Positions 48,394-61,859 of a stretch of 64,000 bases of DNA are shown piece after piece (position 1 is the stretch's first letter; each line of letters opens with the position of its first letter). The DNA is from Taenia hydatigena (lineage: Eukaryota; Platyhelminthes; Cestoda; Cyclophyllidea; Taeniidae). A program made the position numbers and the translations under genes. A model generated the notes under the pieces. It did not search any database. It was not told the origin of the DNA and worked only from the letters and a program-made list of their open reading frames with translations. The DNA lies in the NCBI GenBank assembly GCA_036345935.2, contig JADWOT020001570.1, forward strand, positions 1-64,000, in the 5' to 3' direction.

Positions 48394-50157
48394 ATGCGGC
48401 TGGCCGTCGGTGTGGTAGTTGCGCTGGTCTACCTCACAGTTGGTGGTTTCGGTTACCCAAAATTACCACAATTACCGTCGTTATATGGTGGTGGTGGTGG
48501 ACACACCGTCCTTCTGCAGAAGGCCATGCAGGAGGCAAGGGACAGTGGCGCCGTCGGCAAGCAAGGCTGCTACGCTGCCAACCGTGATCACTGGCGCGGA
48601 TGCAAGCACGGCAAATGCCATCCATCAGGGTGGAGGAGGAGTTGTGCTTCGAGTTGACTGTGCAGTGATTTGGGTGCTGAATGGGTCAAAGTGGGTGAGG
48701 TACGGGGCGATGATGCTCTAGCGCTGATCAAGTTCATGCAAGACAACAATGTTGCTATGCGCGCGTTGCCGAACGGAGAGCAGGAGTATTCCCTTGCGAG
48801 GACCAGTGCATATGATCTTGTGGCTGGTTATGTTGAGCACATCATTTATCCTCCTCCCATGCAGTCGCAGCCGCCCTCCCTACTCCATCCCACTTCAGAG
48901 CACACTATGGATCCAGCTCTTCTGCAATCAATGCTGCTCAATATGCCCAACTTGCGTCAGCTCCTCATGTCAGTGGATCCTGCACTGCTGCAATCTGCTC
49001 TGGTGTACGTGCCGGGATTCGGCGCTTACGCCGCCAGCATGGACCCTTACGCTCTACAAGCTATGGTGGCATGGATGCCAAACATCCACGATGTGGTGGC
49101 AAGCATGGATCCTGCACTTCTTCAATCCATCGTCGCCAGCGTGCCAAACATCGACAGCATCTTGTTCGGTGTCGAGCCTCACGTGGGTGGTGGTGGTGGT
49201 GGTGAGATGCCTCATGCGCACAGCCAGAAGTGTGTTGGCAGGAAGTGCGATGCTGCGAAGCAACGATCTGTGGCTAAGACATCAAAGCCTGCCATGACTA
49301 CCACCACCACCACCACCACTACTCCTGCTACCACTGCTACTACGACGCCAATAACTGCTGCTACTACTTCGGCGCCTACCTCCACCACTGCGGAGCCCAC
49401 TACCGCGACAACGTCAGAGCCTTCTACTCTCGAGTACAATACACTCCAATTGATAGCCATCAATTACATTTATGACATTTTGTCCACTCTGCCAAATATT
49501 TCGCCTCGCTTTGCCAATGTCTTGTTAACCTTGGATCCACGCTTCGTTCAGTACGTAGTGGAGAACCATCAGAACCTGTCAGCTCTTCTGACCAACATGG
49601 AGGCGAGCACCCTTCACTACGTCGCTCAGCATGTGCCCAAATTTGGTGCACTCCTCTGCCATCTGCCCTCAACCACATTGAAGGAGGTCTTCCACAAGCT
49701 CTCCAACATTGACGAATTCATGAGGGGCATGGATGCCGAGGTGGTGAAAGCTCTTGTGGCCAAAGTGCCCTCGCTCGCGAAGTATGCACCTGCAGCAGCA
49801 ATGACGACTGCAGCGCCAGTGGCCAATGCAACGGAGGAGCAGGAGGTGGAGGTGGAGCATCCTGCAGACGATGAGGAGAAGGAGGTGGAGGCAATTCCAC
49901 TTGGCAGGCTCATATTCACAGACGAGGAGCTAGAATTGGTGCGCGCCAAAATACCCCTCATTGATGAGGTGATTCGCATCTCGGATGCACATGAAGTCGT
50001 CGAAGCGCTCGATATGGCGCCAAACATCGCGAAAACCCTGATCAATTTGGACTCCACGAAGCTGGACAAGATTAATTCGCGTCTCTCCAATGACATCATG
50101 CCACTCAATCTACTGGTCGATACTGCGCGTTCGAACCCCCTTGTAGACATTGCGTGA
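48394..50157 (+). CDS. secreted 22-residue-repeat, mucin-like protein, interrupted by one TGA
   Basis: One frame of 587 codons broken only by TGA at codon 88 (48,655-48,657). Residues 1-20 are a signal peptide (hydrophobic V-V-V-A-L-V core). A Gly run (32-36) and Cys at 59, 70, 75, 84 and 90 follow. Residues 172-259 are four 22-residue repeats of pattern M-D-P-A-L-L-Q-S-(x)5-P-N-(x)7. Residues 265-270 are Gly, 302-345 are Thr-rich (nine Thr in a row first), typical of O-glycosylated linkers. Residues 358-467 hold five more 22-residue repeats, 468-507 an acidic linker with NAT at 478, and 508-573 three last repeats. No transmembrane segment or anchor signal is visible, so the product would be secreted. 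I do not recognise the family. Paralogue A has GGA at codon 88, so the TGA is probably a mutation, shared by both palindrome arms. A 36-bp GT-AG segment (48,628-48,663) spans it in frame. The start at 48,394 is the first ATG of the frame and begins the signal peptide. Without readthrough or splicing, only 87 residues are made. Confidence 0.7.
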
Positions 50158-50902
50158 ATGCGATGCTACTGTTGGCACAACAGTTGTTCGTTAGTAGTCT
50201 ATTCCCTTCTGAAGAAGGACCCTCCTCTCTCCCTAATTGGTTCGTGTGATAATCGCTCACTCTTACGTGTTTACCACAAATGTTCTCTGTCTGATTGCAG
50301 TTCTCACTTGATGTTTGATGGGGAAGTGGAGTAGTCATTCAAAGGCTGAATAGATGGGATGAATATGTGGAGTGTTTAGCTCAAAATTTTACTGGCGGAA
50401 CCCTTGACGTCAAATGGGTGGAAAGAGTTGGTTTCACGCACTGCCATTAGTCAATGCAGGTAGTCGGTTAGGGCGTAGGCATCGTGGGGGCGGAATGGAT
50501 TGTGGAGGCGTTAGTGAATCAGTTGTGATTGTGTGAATGGGTTGATCCAATGTCGTCATTCGTCAGCAATTTTCTGTAGTTTTATATGGTTTCAATTTTG
50601 ACCACTTTCTTGTGGGACCTAAAGCCTGTACACCACGTCGATGCGCAATTTTATAATCGCATTCAAAGACGAAATAAGGGAGATAGCTATCACAGATGCA
50701 AACCTTTAACGCTACTACTGCTATAGTTGATTACATACATTTTATTGCTTTGTAGCGGAGCAAAAGGGGGCCGCAACATGAGTTAATTCTGTAAGAAATA
50801 CCTTTTCTGTTCCTTTGATCGGTTAGTCTCTATACGCAACAGGGGCTCATTCGTTCCCCTTGTGTAAGCAAATATTTTACAAAAGAGAACTATCAAGTTT
50901 AC

Positions 50903-50908
50903 AATAAA
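50903..50908 (+). terminator. candidate polyadenylation signal
   Basis: AATAAA about 745 bases after the stop of the repeat-protein gene, inside the 2.5-kb segment that the left arm lacks. Nearest canonical hexamer I see; unproven. Confidence 0.25.
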
Positions 50909-53900
50909 ATTTATCGCAGAACTTATTTGAATGTGAGATAAAATATGGACGAATAATGATTTGCTGCGAAAAGCAAAGCTGTCGGAGGCTGCAACACTAA
51001 ATCCGTGAGCAAATTTCCATATAGGCAGAAGTTCTGGTCATATAAAATAGAGTTTGGTGGAGTAGATTTATCTACCACTAGAACCAAGTATTCTGTTGAG
51101 ACGCTTATCTTTCTTAGTAGTCACTTAATCTTTCTACACGTCGACAATGCAACTCCGCCAGCGCACATCACACTGCAGTGTTGCATGCTTCTTCTCCAAA
51201 GAAGATATTTGTGACAGGTTGCAAATGTGTTGATGGTATGTGAGAACTTGTGACAATTTCAGACAGAATGGTTAGAATTGAGGTCAAGCCTCGGCAGCTA
51301 CCTCAGTCCCGTGGTGTGCTGGGCACAGCTGACAACTGGAGCGACACTGGCCATGAACTGCCTGCAAGCCTTCGTTACGGAACCGTTACCGACGCCTCTA
51401 TGAAAATTTTGATAAAGTAACCGCATGAAGCTGTTAAATGTGATTCTTAATTTTAGTTGTTCTGGAGCAGAATCATGTGTGGATACCTGACGCTCTTCGG
51501 TGACATCTTGATTACCTTACAGCGCAAATTAGAATTCGTGATGTCGAGCTCCTTGTCTACATTGAACAGACAGAATGCGTGTGAAAACTCTGGCCTATAT
51601 TGTGCCAGAATTTAAAAATGATTATAATCTGCGCCTCTTTTTGCGCATTTAGCTTCTAGTGGAATAAAGAACTGCAATTGTTTGCTTAATAAGGAGCCTA
51701 GATTTACTGCGCATTGAATGCCTCCTTAGTTTGGCACTTGAAAGCAGCCAGCAAGGCTTAGTGCCTTATTGGAAGCTGACTAGAACTGATACAAATTCTC
51801 AGACGTGTTAACCTGGTCCTCTTCCATGATTGCATTTTTCGCAGACCTCCCTCAATACTTGTCACACCGCGCAATTGCTGCAGTTCCCACACCTTCACAA
51901 AATCGTCGTCCTCCCATCGTCAATAGTGCTGACCCTCACAAATGTTTGATTTCAGTGCAGCAAAATACTTTGCAGCTTCCGTTGAGTCGCCTGAATAGGT
52001 TGTTGTTTTAAGAAATGAACCGTGAGTGACGTGGTATGGAATATGCATTTGGAGGTTTGCGCAGCACTCAACTGAAATCATATTTCGAAGTCCATCAAAT
52101 GATGCACGAAGTGATGAGGGAAATGAGGATTGTGATGTCATGCTGGCGTGATAACTGAGAACATCGACAGAGAATAGCTGAGTTCATTTCAATCTAGGTC
52201 ACTCACTACTAGGATGCTCGAACCTCCCGAATGGGATGGTGATTTTGATCACGTAAACTGTGGCAGTGGTCTTCCACTTTCAAATGGCAATTCTACTGCG
52301 TGAGCTCAAATGGAGTTGGGTCATCAACCCATAGATGCCTTTTATAAAAGACTTTGGCTTAGTGTTCCCAATTTTGGTAAGGCTTACGCATCCACCTTTC
52401 CATTGGGTGCATTCTAACATGAGTCCATCTAAATGCATAGCCTACAACCTTTGACAACTTGTCACAAGCATCCGAACGCCAGACGCGTGATATTGCAAAG
52501 TGGTGGACTTCTGAGCACTGGCAGGTGATGCTTCTTTCCCACTAAAAGGTATATTGCTGAGTTTCCACCAAATCAAAATTGGCCGCGGAACGCGCTGCAT
52601 ATTCGCGAGCATATTTCTTATTGCAAACATTTTCCGGAATGTGAGGAAGCGTAAATTGCAAGTCTATTCTGAAACGGTTCTCTTCTTAAACGGACTAGGG
52701 TAGAAAGATATGCTAGCAGCCAATTCGCTCATTGTGGTAGTGAAAGGACTTAGAATCTAATGAAGGATTGAGGAGACCAGCCGGTCATGAAGCGTATCCA
52801 GTCAGGCCTACTGATTACCGTGCAGACATTCAACAGCAGAGAAAGTGCGTGATTAACGCGCCCACCTCTAACCCAGAAATCCCATGCAGGAATTCGCTAC
52901 CCTCAAAAATCACGGAATGCGCCTACATTTGGTGCAGATTTTTGGGATATCGTGGGACATTCTCACACCAGCTCTAAAAGTAGTGTGATTTGTTTGTTCT
53001 GTTTGGTCTCTAGACCATTTGACGTGCCTGTTCAAAAAGTTGCATGGACTAAGAATGATCTCTGCCTGCGCGTCTAAGCCAGCTTACGCAATGCGATAGT
53101 CGGAGTTGTCGCATCTCACTCAATTGCAGTCACCCAGATGCTCAGCACGGAGGGACACAAGAAATACTGACTACTGAAGTCACTTAAGGCAGTATTTTTC
53201 CTACAGACTTTGGCAACAAAATCGGAGAAAGGCGTGTTTTATCAAAACCATCTTGAATTTTCTGAGTCAAGAAGAAGAGTTGTGTGACGGGGTAATGGAG
53301 GATGTAAGTTGGGCGTGTTACTAATGACAGAAGGGTTATGATCCGACAAGCCATGTCAGACGTTAAGCTGTCTAGTTGCATTAAGGATCGCCTAATTTTA
53401 TTTAGGTACGAACTTTCCATCTTGAGTAAAATATATTTTAATCCCTGCTTTAAGCGCTGCAGAATGTAGGGTTCCATCGCCTGAGATTAAACGAACGGTA
53501 GAGCTTGTTTCTTGTTTCCTCATCATTGCTCCCAAAGCAGCCTTCTCATGAGAGTATCAATCCACACTCACTTCTCCTTAATCTGACCTAACCTGCCCTC
53601 TAGCTAAGCACTTTAAAACAACAAAATACAATCCTGTACTTTGTTTTAATTAATATGAATATTGACAGAAGCAAATTACAGGTTAGCAGCAGAGTTACGC
53701 ATTGATGACCAAGTCCAAATCCATGTTCTACACAGGATCAGTGTTGTCTCTTGCACCTGACGGGCACTGCTGTTTCAATGCAACTCCTGGTATATAGTGA
53801 ACCTGCACCAATTGTCTTCATTTGCCCAACTGAATTAGGAGGGAGGGAGTTGTGAAACCTACCTCGCATCCCCATAAGGGGCTCCACTGACGGCCAGGTA

Positions 53901-56900
53901 GTTCAGGCACCTACTTGAATTCACCGTGCCCTACATGCAGCTCAATTACTGTGCAAATTTAAATGCATTCTCAATGGCATGGCAGGAATTATTTACGTCG
54001 ATAATAAATGCAGAAAACGCAGCAGTCTTCAGTAGGTCTGCATCTAAGATTGCGCTTACAGTTGCACAGCATAAGATCTGTCATTGAAGTGCAGATAATT
54101 GAAGCATGTAAAGGTGAAATGTGGCAGAGCTATTTATGCTCTGCCATGCCAGATCGCCATTCGAACCTCTTTTAGCGAAGTGAGAGGCGATTTCCAACTC
54201 ACTCTCCGTGGATTACATTGCGACGAGCGGAGCTGTGAGGTGCAAATCTACTGATAACAATTCCAATGGCTAAATGTTGAGAGTCACAGGCATACACTAA
54301 CGCTGGTCACATTCGGCTGAGTGGAACATGGACTTGTGTCCTCACCTAAACATGGACTCGCACACTAGTGCTTTCCTCCTCTGCGTACTTGCAATCTAGT
54401 TCCGTCAATGTTTGCGATCATGATAGCTGCGTTAATCATAATAATTGGGTACTTTGACGGTAATGGTAGTGGGTTCGACCCGTCCCCTCATAACGATGGA
54501 GTTGTTGAGGGCAACAGACGTAGCACTTTGTCCTGTTACCAATTTAGTCGATGTCTTTACAGAAGAAACACTCTTTGAGCACCGGTAGAAGTGAATGCAA
54601 AATATAACTTACCAACTTAATCTCGTATAAGTCCTGCTCACGTAGTTTTATTTCTCTCGTTAGGAACGTAATAGCTTGTGTGGAGCTGCCTAAGCTTCCA
54701 ACTCATAAGAAGAGCTAATCTGATAGCCTCTACACAGGGAGTTACGCGATAGTAGAATGGCACAATACCGCTTCCCTCGGACTCAAGAGAAAGAGAACAA
54801 ATGGGCAATGACATGGAGGGGAGATGGGCAAAACTGATGCGTGATCAATTAAGCCGTTTCTTAGAAGATCCCTTTATGGTAGCAGTGGTAGCAACCTCTC
54901 CAAGTCTATAAAGGAGTTTTGCCAGAATATTTTACGTGACTGGGTAAAAATAACTAAAAATTGGCATTTTCGTCATGGCAATTAATTTGTGATTTGCCTT
55001 ATAAGTTTGGGTGACATTCGAGTAAAATGAAAGTAAGATTCTCGTTTAGTGGAATTACTGCTTGATTGCTGATCGACCTTGGGTACCCAAAAGGGTGAGC
55101 AGCGTATCATTACTTTGCATTTCCTGCTCTCCGTATACGAGAGGGCACGCAATCCATGGGATGGTATATGCGTTACCGACGCCATAAAGGGTTAGCAACA
55201 CGGTAAAATGGGACATTTATTAGTGCAGTTGGTCACTGTGGTGTAAGCTATGGAAATAAACAGGAAGTAGAAATTAATTTGGATTAAAAGGTCCCCCGTA
55301 GAATAGTACAGTTTCAACTGTCGATGACTGACTAAGATCCGGTTGAACGCCTTTCATTGGTGAAGAACTCGTTGCACTTGTGCACATTGTTTGTGCACAT
55401 GGTTGCAAGAGGAGGATGCATACCGATTTGGCGTCCAGTGTGGGGCCCTTTTCATTATTCTATATTTGTAGGTGCAAAGGCATGGTGCGCTGGTGCGAAT
55501 CTTGACTAATGGGTTGATGCCTCATGGTCAGACATCCATTCCCACAAATGGGATGTCTCGGTGTGCCACAACTCCACATCACTACATTTGGTTCCCCTCA
55601 CCTTTCGCACATGAACGAAGGCACGCGTGCACATATGGGTGGTTTCGATGCATATTTTTAGTCACCCATCAGTAGAGAGGAAAACGCGTATTCAAGCAAT
55701 GACTTGTACGAGAACTACAGCTGTCGATAGAACGTGGATATATAAAACAAGTCAGAATCAAACGCGAGACAGTATTTGATAGTCCGTGGGAGAACAAATT
55801 GTTGCTGTGGGTAAAAATCACGCGACGAATTCTGCTTGCTTTACGTGATTTCCCGTACTTAGTAGACTTTGGGTGATGGAAGATAAGGCATCGGAGAATG
55901 GCATTTGGCACAAGTGTATGTTGAGACATTCCCAAGATATGAGGTGCCGAAGCAATGTTTGCGAGAATCGTTGAGTTGACAGAATCCATCGTCATCCGGG
56001 TATGCTGGTGGATGAGGTGAGGCGATTGCGTGACCTTCGCACAAAACGACTTGAATGAATCCATCATGTTAACGCCATTGTGCGGTCAATCCAATTCCTC
56101 CTCCTCCTTCCCTTTTTCCCCCTTCTGAGTTCGCAGTATTTAAACTTCGTCACCTCTGTTGCATATTAGTCTACACTATCACCTTTCCAGCATGGTGGGT
56201 TTCAGTAGTCTCTATTTGCATTTTAGAAGGAGGATTGGCAAGAAATACATTTCATTTGCACTTTTCTGCAACTTCTTAAAGCGACTGGGCGTTTTGTGGT
56301 TGGAAGTGGACGAGAGTACCTAAGCCTACGAAGAGCTTATTAGGTAGGTGAGGTGATGTTGAGTGTCGGCAAATGATTTGCGATTAGCGCCTGTGTCTTT
56401 GGTGATAGGCAGTTTTTGAATGATAAGACTGCAGCAATAAGAATGCCTACAAAGGCTGTAGTTTGGCGATTATGGTATGGGCACCTTTTATGCTTAATTA
56501 GGAGAGCCTGGATCCAAGTGCTCTCCTGAAGTTTAAGCTCTAAGGCTTTTCGCATTTTGTAAAGCGGATGGATAATGCACGACCAGATTAGTCGGTAGTT
56601 CCAATAATGGAAGTGAAATAGCTATTGGGGGATTCTTCAACTGGGATAAGTCCTGTAGAACTCGAGGCCTTGCCGCTTCAGTTTCTACCCCATTGTTATT
56701 TCCTACCCACTAAGTGTTGCTCCTCTGGAAGTCACTCGGTCTGTGAGGAATGATCTAATTTGGCCCTATCTCAGGCCCGGTGGATGTGCTTGATTGACTT
56801 TGTCAGCGTGTATTGTGCAGAGAGCGTTTGGTGTTGCATTAGTCCCGAATTATACCAACTAGCAAGGAGAGCTGATTATTCACCGCCTCAAAGGATTCGA

Positions 56901-57079
56901 TGCTCTCCTCAAAGTGAGTAACCAGATGCTTAGTAAGCTGCCTAAAACATGTTAGGCTTGGAGGCTTTTATATCACACCTTCAATGGGCAATTTAATGAG
57001 GGTAATACCAGGGAAATGTGCAACGTTGAGAGAAGTAACTGCTGCACCTACTCATAGGTCGGAGTCGTCTAAGTAGAAT

Positions 57080-57430
57080 ATGTGCCTTCGAAATGGAAAA
57101 ATGCTTCCATTAAGTGGAATGGAATGCCTTATTGCACTATGCAGGAGTGATACTGCAACAGTTCGCTAAGTCATTAATATTTGCAAGAAATGTGGAACTC
57201 TTCACTAGGTCTGCAACTGGGATTGCGTTTGAAGTTGCGCAGTGTTAGATCTGCTTATAAAGTGCGATTAAGTGAAGCATGTGAATATGAAATGTACAAG
57301 ATCTATTTGTAGTCTTTTCTACCCAATCGCTGTTTGAGTCCTATGCAGAGAAACAAGAGGAATTCCTAATTCCTTCTCTCTGGATTGGATAGCGATGAGC
57401 GGATTTGAGAAATGCAAATCTAATTACAAC
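57080..57430 (+). repeat. diverged direct copy of right-arm sequence at 53.95-54.27 kb
   Basis: Shared in order: AGGTCTGCA, GATTGCG, AGTTGCxCAG, AGATCTG, TGAAGCATGT, TGAAATG, GATTGCGACGAGCGGA-like GATAGCGATGAGCGGA, and TGCAAATCTA. Same orientation as the right arm, with many substitutions. The 97-codon frame at 57,395 starts inside it and is not called as a gene. Confidence 0.6.
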
Positions 57431-60400
57431 TGTACAGAACAAACTGCCATTCCCTACTCACAGCATTCAGTCAGGCGTAGTTGCCGTGAACACTTGTCTC
57501 AAATGATGTATTGGCGAGAAAATAAGAAAGAATGTGTATTGCAAAATTATGTCACGGAGGTATTTTCGGTACTTGCATTGAGATGCCAAGCAAACGACCA
57601 CGCAAATGGAATGCTGGCAGTAGAGGATCAAACTGCCCACCCATCTCTATGCGGGTGTGCATTTGAGTGGAATCAATCAAATAGCTAGGCGTGACAAATT
57701 ATTGACAAATTCTCGTGCTAACACATTACAGAAATGCCGTTGATTCTCGCACAACTTCAGCTTAGTTTGAACCTGCATTCCAAATCATTGTTGTGCTTTA
57801 GGCCATTCCCATGTCAAGCATGAATGTCATCAGGATGTTGTATAAAATGCTTAATGCATGCGGCGGTGGAGAGTAGCTGCCACACCACAAAGTCTAAAAG
57901 GCGACGGATGGGGTTCGTAATGACTACAAAATGGTAATGCAGTCTACCTTTCTTCTGCCCATTTCCTACATTCAAATCTTTTTTTTGGAAAAGTGGTGTG
58001 ATCGTGACAATAGTTTGCCAAAATGAGCTGGGCGAGGTCCAACCATTAGTATTCAATGACTTCTTATAGCTGAGGGATAACTGTCATTTGGATATAATGC
58101 AAAGCACAAGCTAAAAAAAACCCGGACAAAGAATCGGCCAAGAAAGTGGACATCAAAGAAGCAAGTCGCATCATATATGAGTAATTTTGTCACAAGTTTG
58201 GCACAATCTGTTTTTTCGTGACACCACACTCCACCATGGCGCCAAAAGGCATGAGGAGGTGCGACACAACGTAACGATATGCTATTAACTAACTGACCAC
58301 AACTATTACAGCACATCTTTTAACACAGCTAACTTGTCATTCATATCCTCAGTTTTTCTTCTACTTTCACTTCTTAGGAAGACTGACTTTTTAGAAAGTC
58401 ATTAAGGAAGGGTAAAGGTGATTTTTTCGGAAGTGGTGGAGTCTGGAAGAACACGGTCTATCATGGATAATTGAGCCGGCTCTTATCATTGACTTGGCGT
58501 CAGCGCAACTACCGTCACGATCACTATCGTTCTCCTCACTATCAATGCCGATGATACGGCTATTGCCGACATATAACTAGGTGAGGACGCCAAAGCGTCG
58601 ATAGAAGAGTCGAACAGCACGACGGCTTGGTGGTGTCAGCGTCGCGTCCACAGAGGGAGATTGAAGGTTCGGCGACCAATAAGGAGGACAGCAGGAATCC
58701 TAGCCAAAATGTATCAGAGCATTCGGAAGCAGCACATTTGCACAGAAACAAAACAAACTTCATACTTTTGTGGTTACCTCCCCATCATCCGAATTTCGCA
58801 TTTTTTAAATTGGTTATTTTCTAATTAAATTGAAAACAGTTCTCGCGAGTTCGATTCCAATTAGCGTGCAGTGCACTACTTTGCCTTGATTGTTTCACCT
58901 TCACAAGAACCAATTTGATGGCAACCTATCCTGTGGTTCTGGTCTCATCTGTTTCCGTCTACCAATTACAGCAGTGCACCTTTATTGGTATTCGTCAACA
59001 GACTGGCAGTTCAGTTGGAATATCCTCCCTTCAACTACAAAAGTATTCGATTCGTTTGCTCTGCATGCACTCCGTGCTTTTCAACATATCACTAGAAATT
59101 TTGCATAGAACATGAATGGTCTCTGTCTGCACGACGACGCAGGTTCATGGCGACGTATCCTCCCACTTTACCTTACGATGGTGGTTCCAATAGAGAAGGA
59201 GGTAAAAAGAAGGTGCGACTTGATGCAATCTAGAAGAGCCTCATTACTCTAAGAAGAGAAGTGAAGTAAACGCAAGTGTAAGATGATGCCTCTGACGATG
59301 GTTTTGTTGGATATTTTCGTGGTATGTTGTCTTGCCGTAAACAACCATCTCATAAAAGAGAGTTATCGTTTGTTTGATAACATAAAATTTGTAACAAAGC
59401 CCATGCAAAAGTGGAACAAACATAGCAAATTATGAATGAGTGACAGGAGCAGGGCTATTGAACGATGCGGTATTCAAGTCATGCACTGGTAACCATCGAT
59501 GGGGAGAAATAAATGCTCCAAACAATGTTTATTACTATCAAGTCTATCTTCTTCTTAGCATCCCTCCATTAGCCGCCTCAAACAGATGTATTACCGATAA
59601 GCTTTGAGCATCAGAGATCCTGATGAATGATTGTGCGTGCCCGTACCTTACAGATGCTATTGACACATTGATTCATAACGATTTTGCCATGTGACTGCAA
59701 AAGATAGCACAATATATTTCAGCGAGATTGGAAGAAGAGATTCTGAAAGTGACATCTTGCACTACGAATGCTACGTTTTGCAGATGGATCCAGAACTTCG
59801 GTTCAGGCATCAATTACTGCGCTTCCAAGACGTTATCAGGCCGCCTCAAATATTAGTCGTAGTCCTCCTGCCATGGAGTTGGGATGATAAAGCAGATGAT
59901 TATCACCCCTTTGCATAGCTTGTTGCGAGTTCCAACAACATCGAGGGTTGTCCACCTGCAACAACTCTGGTGGAATGGCGAATGTATTGTGTCAAGCAAT
60001 GTGAAGTCGGACACGTCAACTTGGTGACTTGCTGCATTTCACTCATTACGACTGACTTCCAGTTGAAGACTGTTGGCGGTAGATGCAAGGACAAATGCAA
60101 TTTATCAAAGCATCACACATTTGCCATGCGCCTTATCTTGCAACTGCGTACTCAAATGCACTACTTTTCTTTAACTTACCGATTTCCTTCCTCTATAGCA
60201 ATTGCAGTAGCACAAACAGCAGCTTTATTTACCGCATGGATACGCCGCGGTTCTCGTATCAAATCACCTAGCTCGACAGATTGTGTGTTATGTTTATCTA
60301 GAAGAGGACTCAAAAGACATGCACATTATGCTTGACACAGTCAAAGGCAGAACTTTGGAGACACTGCACTGGGAGTGCCACCTTACCTTGTAAAAGACGC

Positions 60401-61850
60401 CACAGCTATACGCACGGCGACTTGACAATTTCAACATTAACTGAAACCGAAGCAGAGGATACATTTTAAAGGCAAAGACAAAATGACGAGTTTCTAATCA
60501 TCCCTACCTCAAACCTACATTGAAAGCGAAAAGGGTAGAGCAAATATGCGTCTCCAATTTGCCTTTCACTTCTGCTTTTTACTTGCACTAATATGCTAAT
60601 CTGAATCGCCTAAACACAGACTTTTCAGTTGGGCAAATGTGTCTTAGATGAGCGGCTTTAAGTTATCTGGCATTTGTGGACGCCTTTATGTCAACCATAG
60701 ACAAGCAATAGGAACGGGATGCATGGGATCATACATAAAGTGAAGCTTGTTTCTTGCCACCTCATCATTGCTTTCAATGTAGCCCCCTAATGTAGGATAT
60801 TGTCACTCATCCATTCTCACTCTCAATCTCCCCACAAACCATCAAATCGTCAGCTTGAACGTAGTTATTATTGCTACAAGACATTGACGAGGATGGATTA
60901 CAAGCATGCAGAACAGGGAAGTACTGATGGTTGAGCCCAGGTTCATGTTTGAGCACCGTAACTCTCGACCTTCATACTCCTCGATCGTTATCAGTAGATC
61001 TGCGGTTTCCATTTGTGTTCGGTGTCATCCAATCAGGTGATGAAGAGTTAGAGTTGGACACAAGTGCGTCGATACATCAGCAAATGGCTGTGGCCCTATA
61101 AGCACTCATTTTGCGTGGTACTTGTTCGAACCATGCCAACGGCCTGCAGAGAATCGACTCATGAAATTGAATACCGTAGAATGGAATTCTACCAGTAATA
61201 TTTACCTCCGTTTGCTAAGCCTTTCTTAAACCAGCTCATTAATTGCCCTTTCACGATTCGCCCTCTATCAGAGGTGCATTGTAATGAATTCTCCAACCTC
61301 CTTTAGTGGCAGAAATAAGGTTGAAACGATGCTCCACATTGATAGCGCTTTTGTAAATCTGTAATGCAGCGGATTAAAGTGGGTGAGGATTAAACATGAA
61401 GTAGCAATTGATGACCTGCCGAAGAGGGGACCACGCAGACTAAGGTAGATATCGCTGAATGAACTCTATTTTCTCTGACTATTTTCAGCAACAGCAAGTG
61501 AGTTTCAGTAAACAGTTGGTGCCAACTGATACACTTCTCTTTGCTGATGTGTCAAAACTTTGCTTGTTGGGATCTCGGATTCGGAAGTATTTATCACCTG
61601 CATGAAATGATGTTGCAGGCATCTACTAAATCCTTCACATCTGAAAATCCATTAGCTTGCAGTGCCAATGCAGCTGGAAGCTCCGTAATTATGTGTTGTT
61701 TCCAAAGTGATTTAGAAGCAAGGCATCTTTGGTGACACGAAATCGAATAAGGGAATCGCGATAGTGGAAAAGACAGCAAAAGCAATGAACGAAGGGTGGC
61801 ATAGGTTAAGGAGAAAGGCAATGTAAATAGGAACCGCTAAAAAAATACCA
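57431..61850. other. no supported gene
   Basis: Short open frames only. A 67-codon minus-strand frame at 58,560-58,763 begins with a leader-like hydrophobic stretch but is no longer than chance allows. A GTTATCAGTAGATCTGC segment near 60,988 is a further faint echo of arm sequence (about 34,640 and 54,250). Confidence 0.4.
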
Positions 61851-61859
61851 TTTTAAAGG

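Larger units (their letters stand above)
45882..55713 (-). repeat. giant palindrome, right arm
   Basis: Partner of 33,187-43,542 in reverse orientation. It carries the only near-complete copy of the repeat-protein gene (48,394-50,157) within a 2.5-kb segment that the left arm lacks. The match ends at TTGTACGAGA near 55,713; beyond it the sequence does not match the left arm's flank. Confidence 0.9.

Noticed and set aside
48655..48657. TGA as a selenocysteine codon
   Set aside because: The paralogue has Gly, not Cys, at this position, and I saw no selenocysteine-insertion element nearby.
58840..58860. Second tRNA box B-like sequence (GAGTTCGATTCC)
   Set aside because: The upstream sequence is A/T-rich with no box A or foldable arms.
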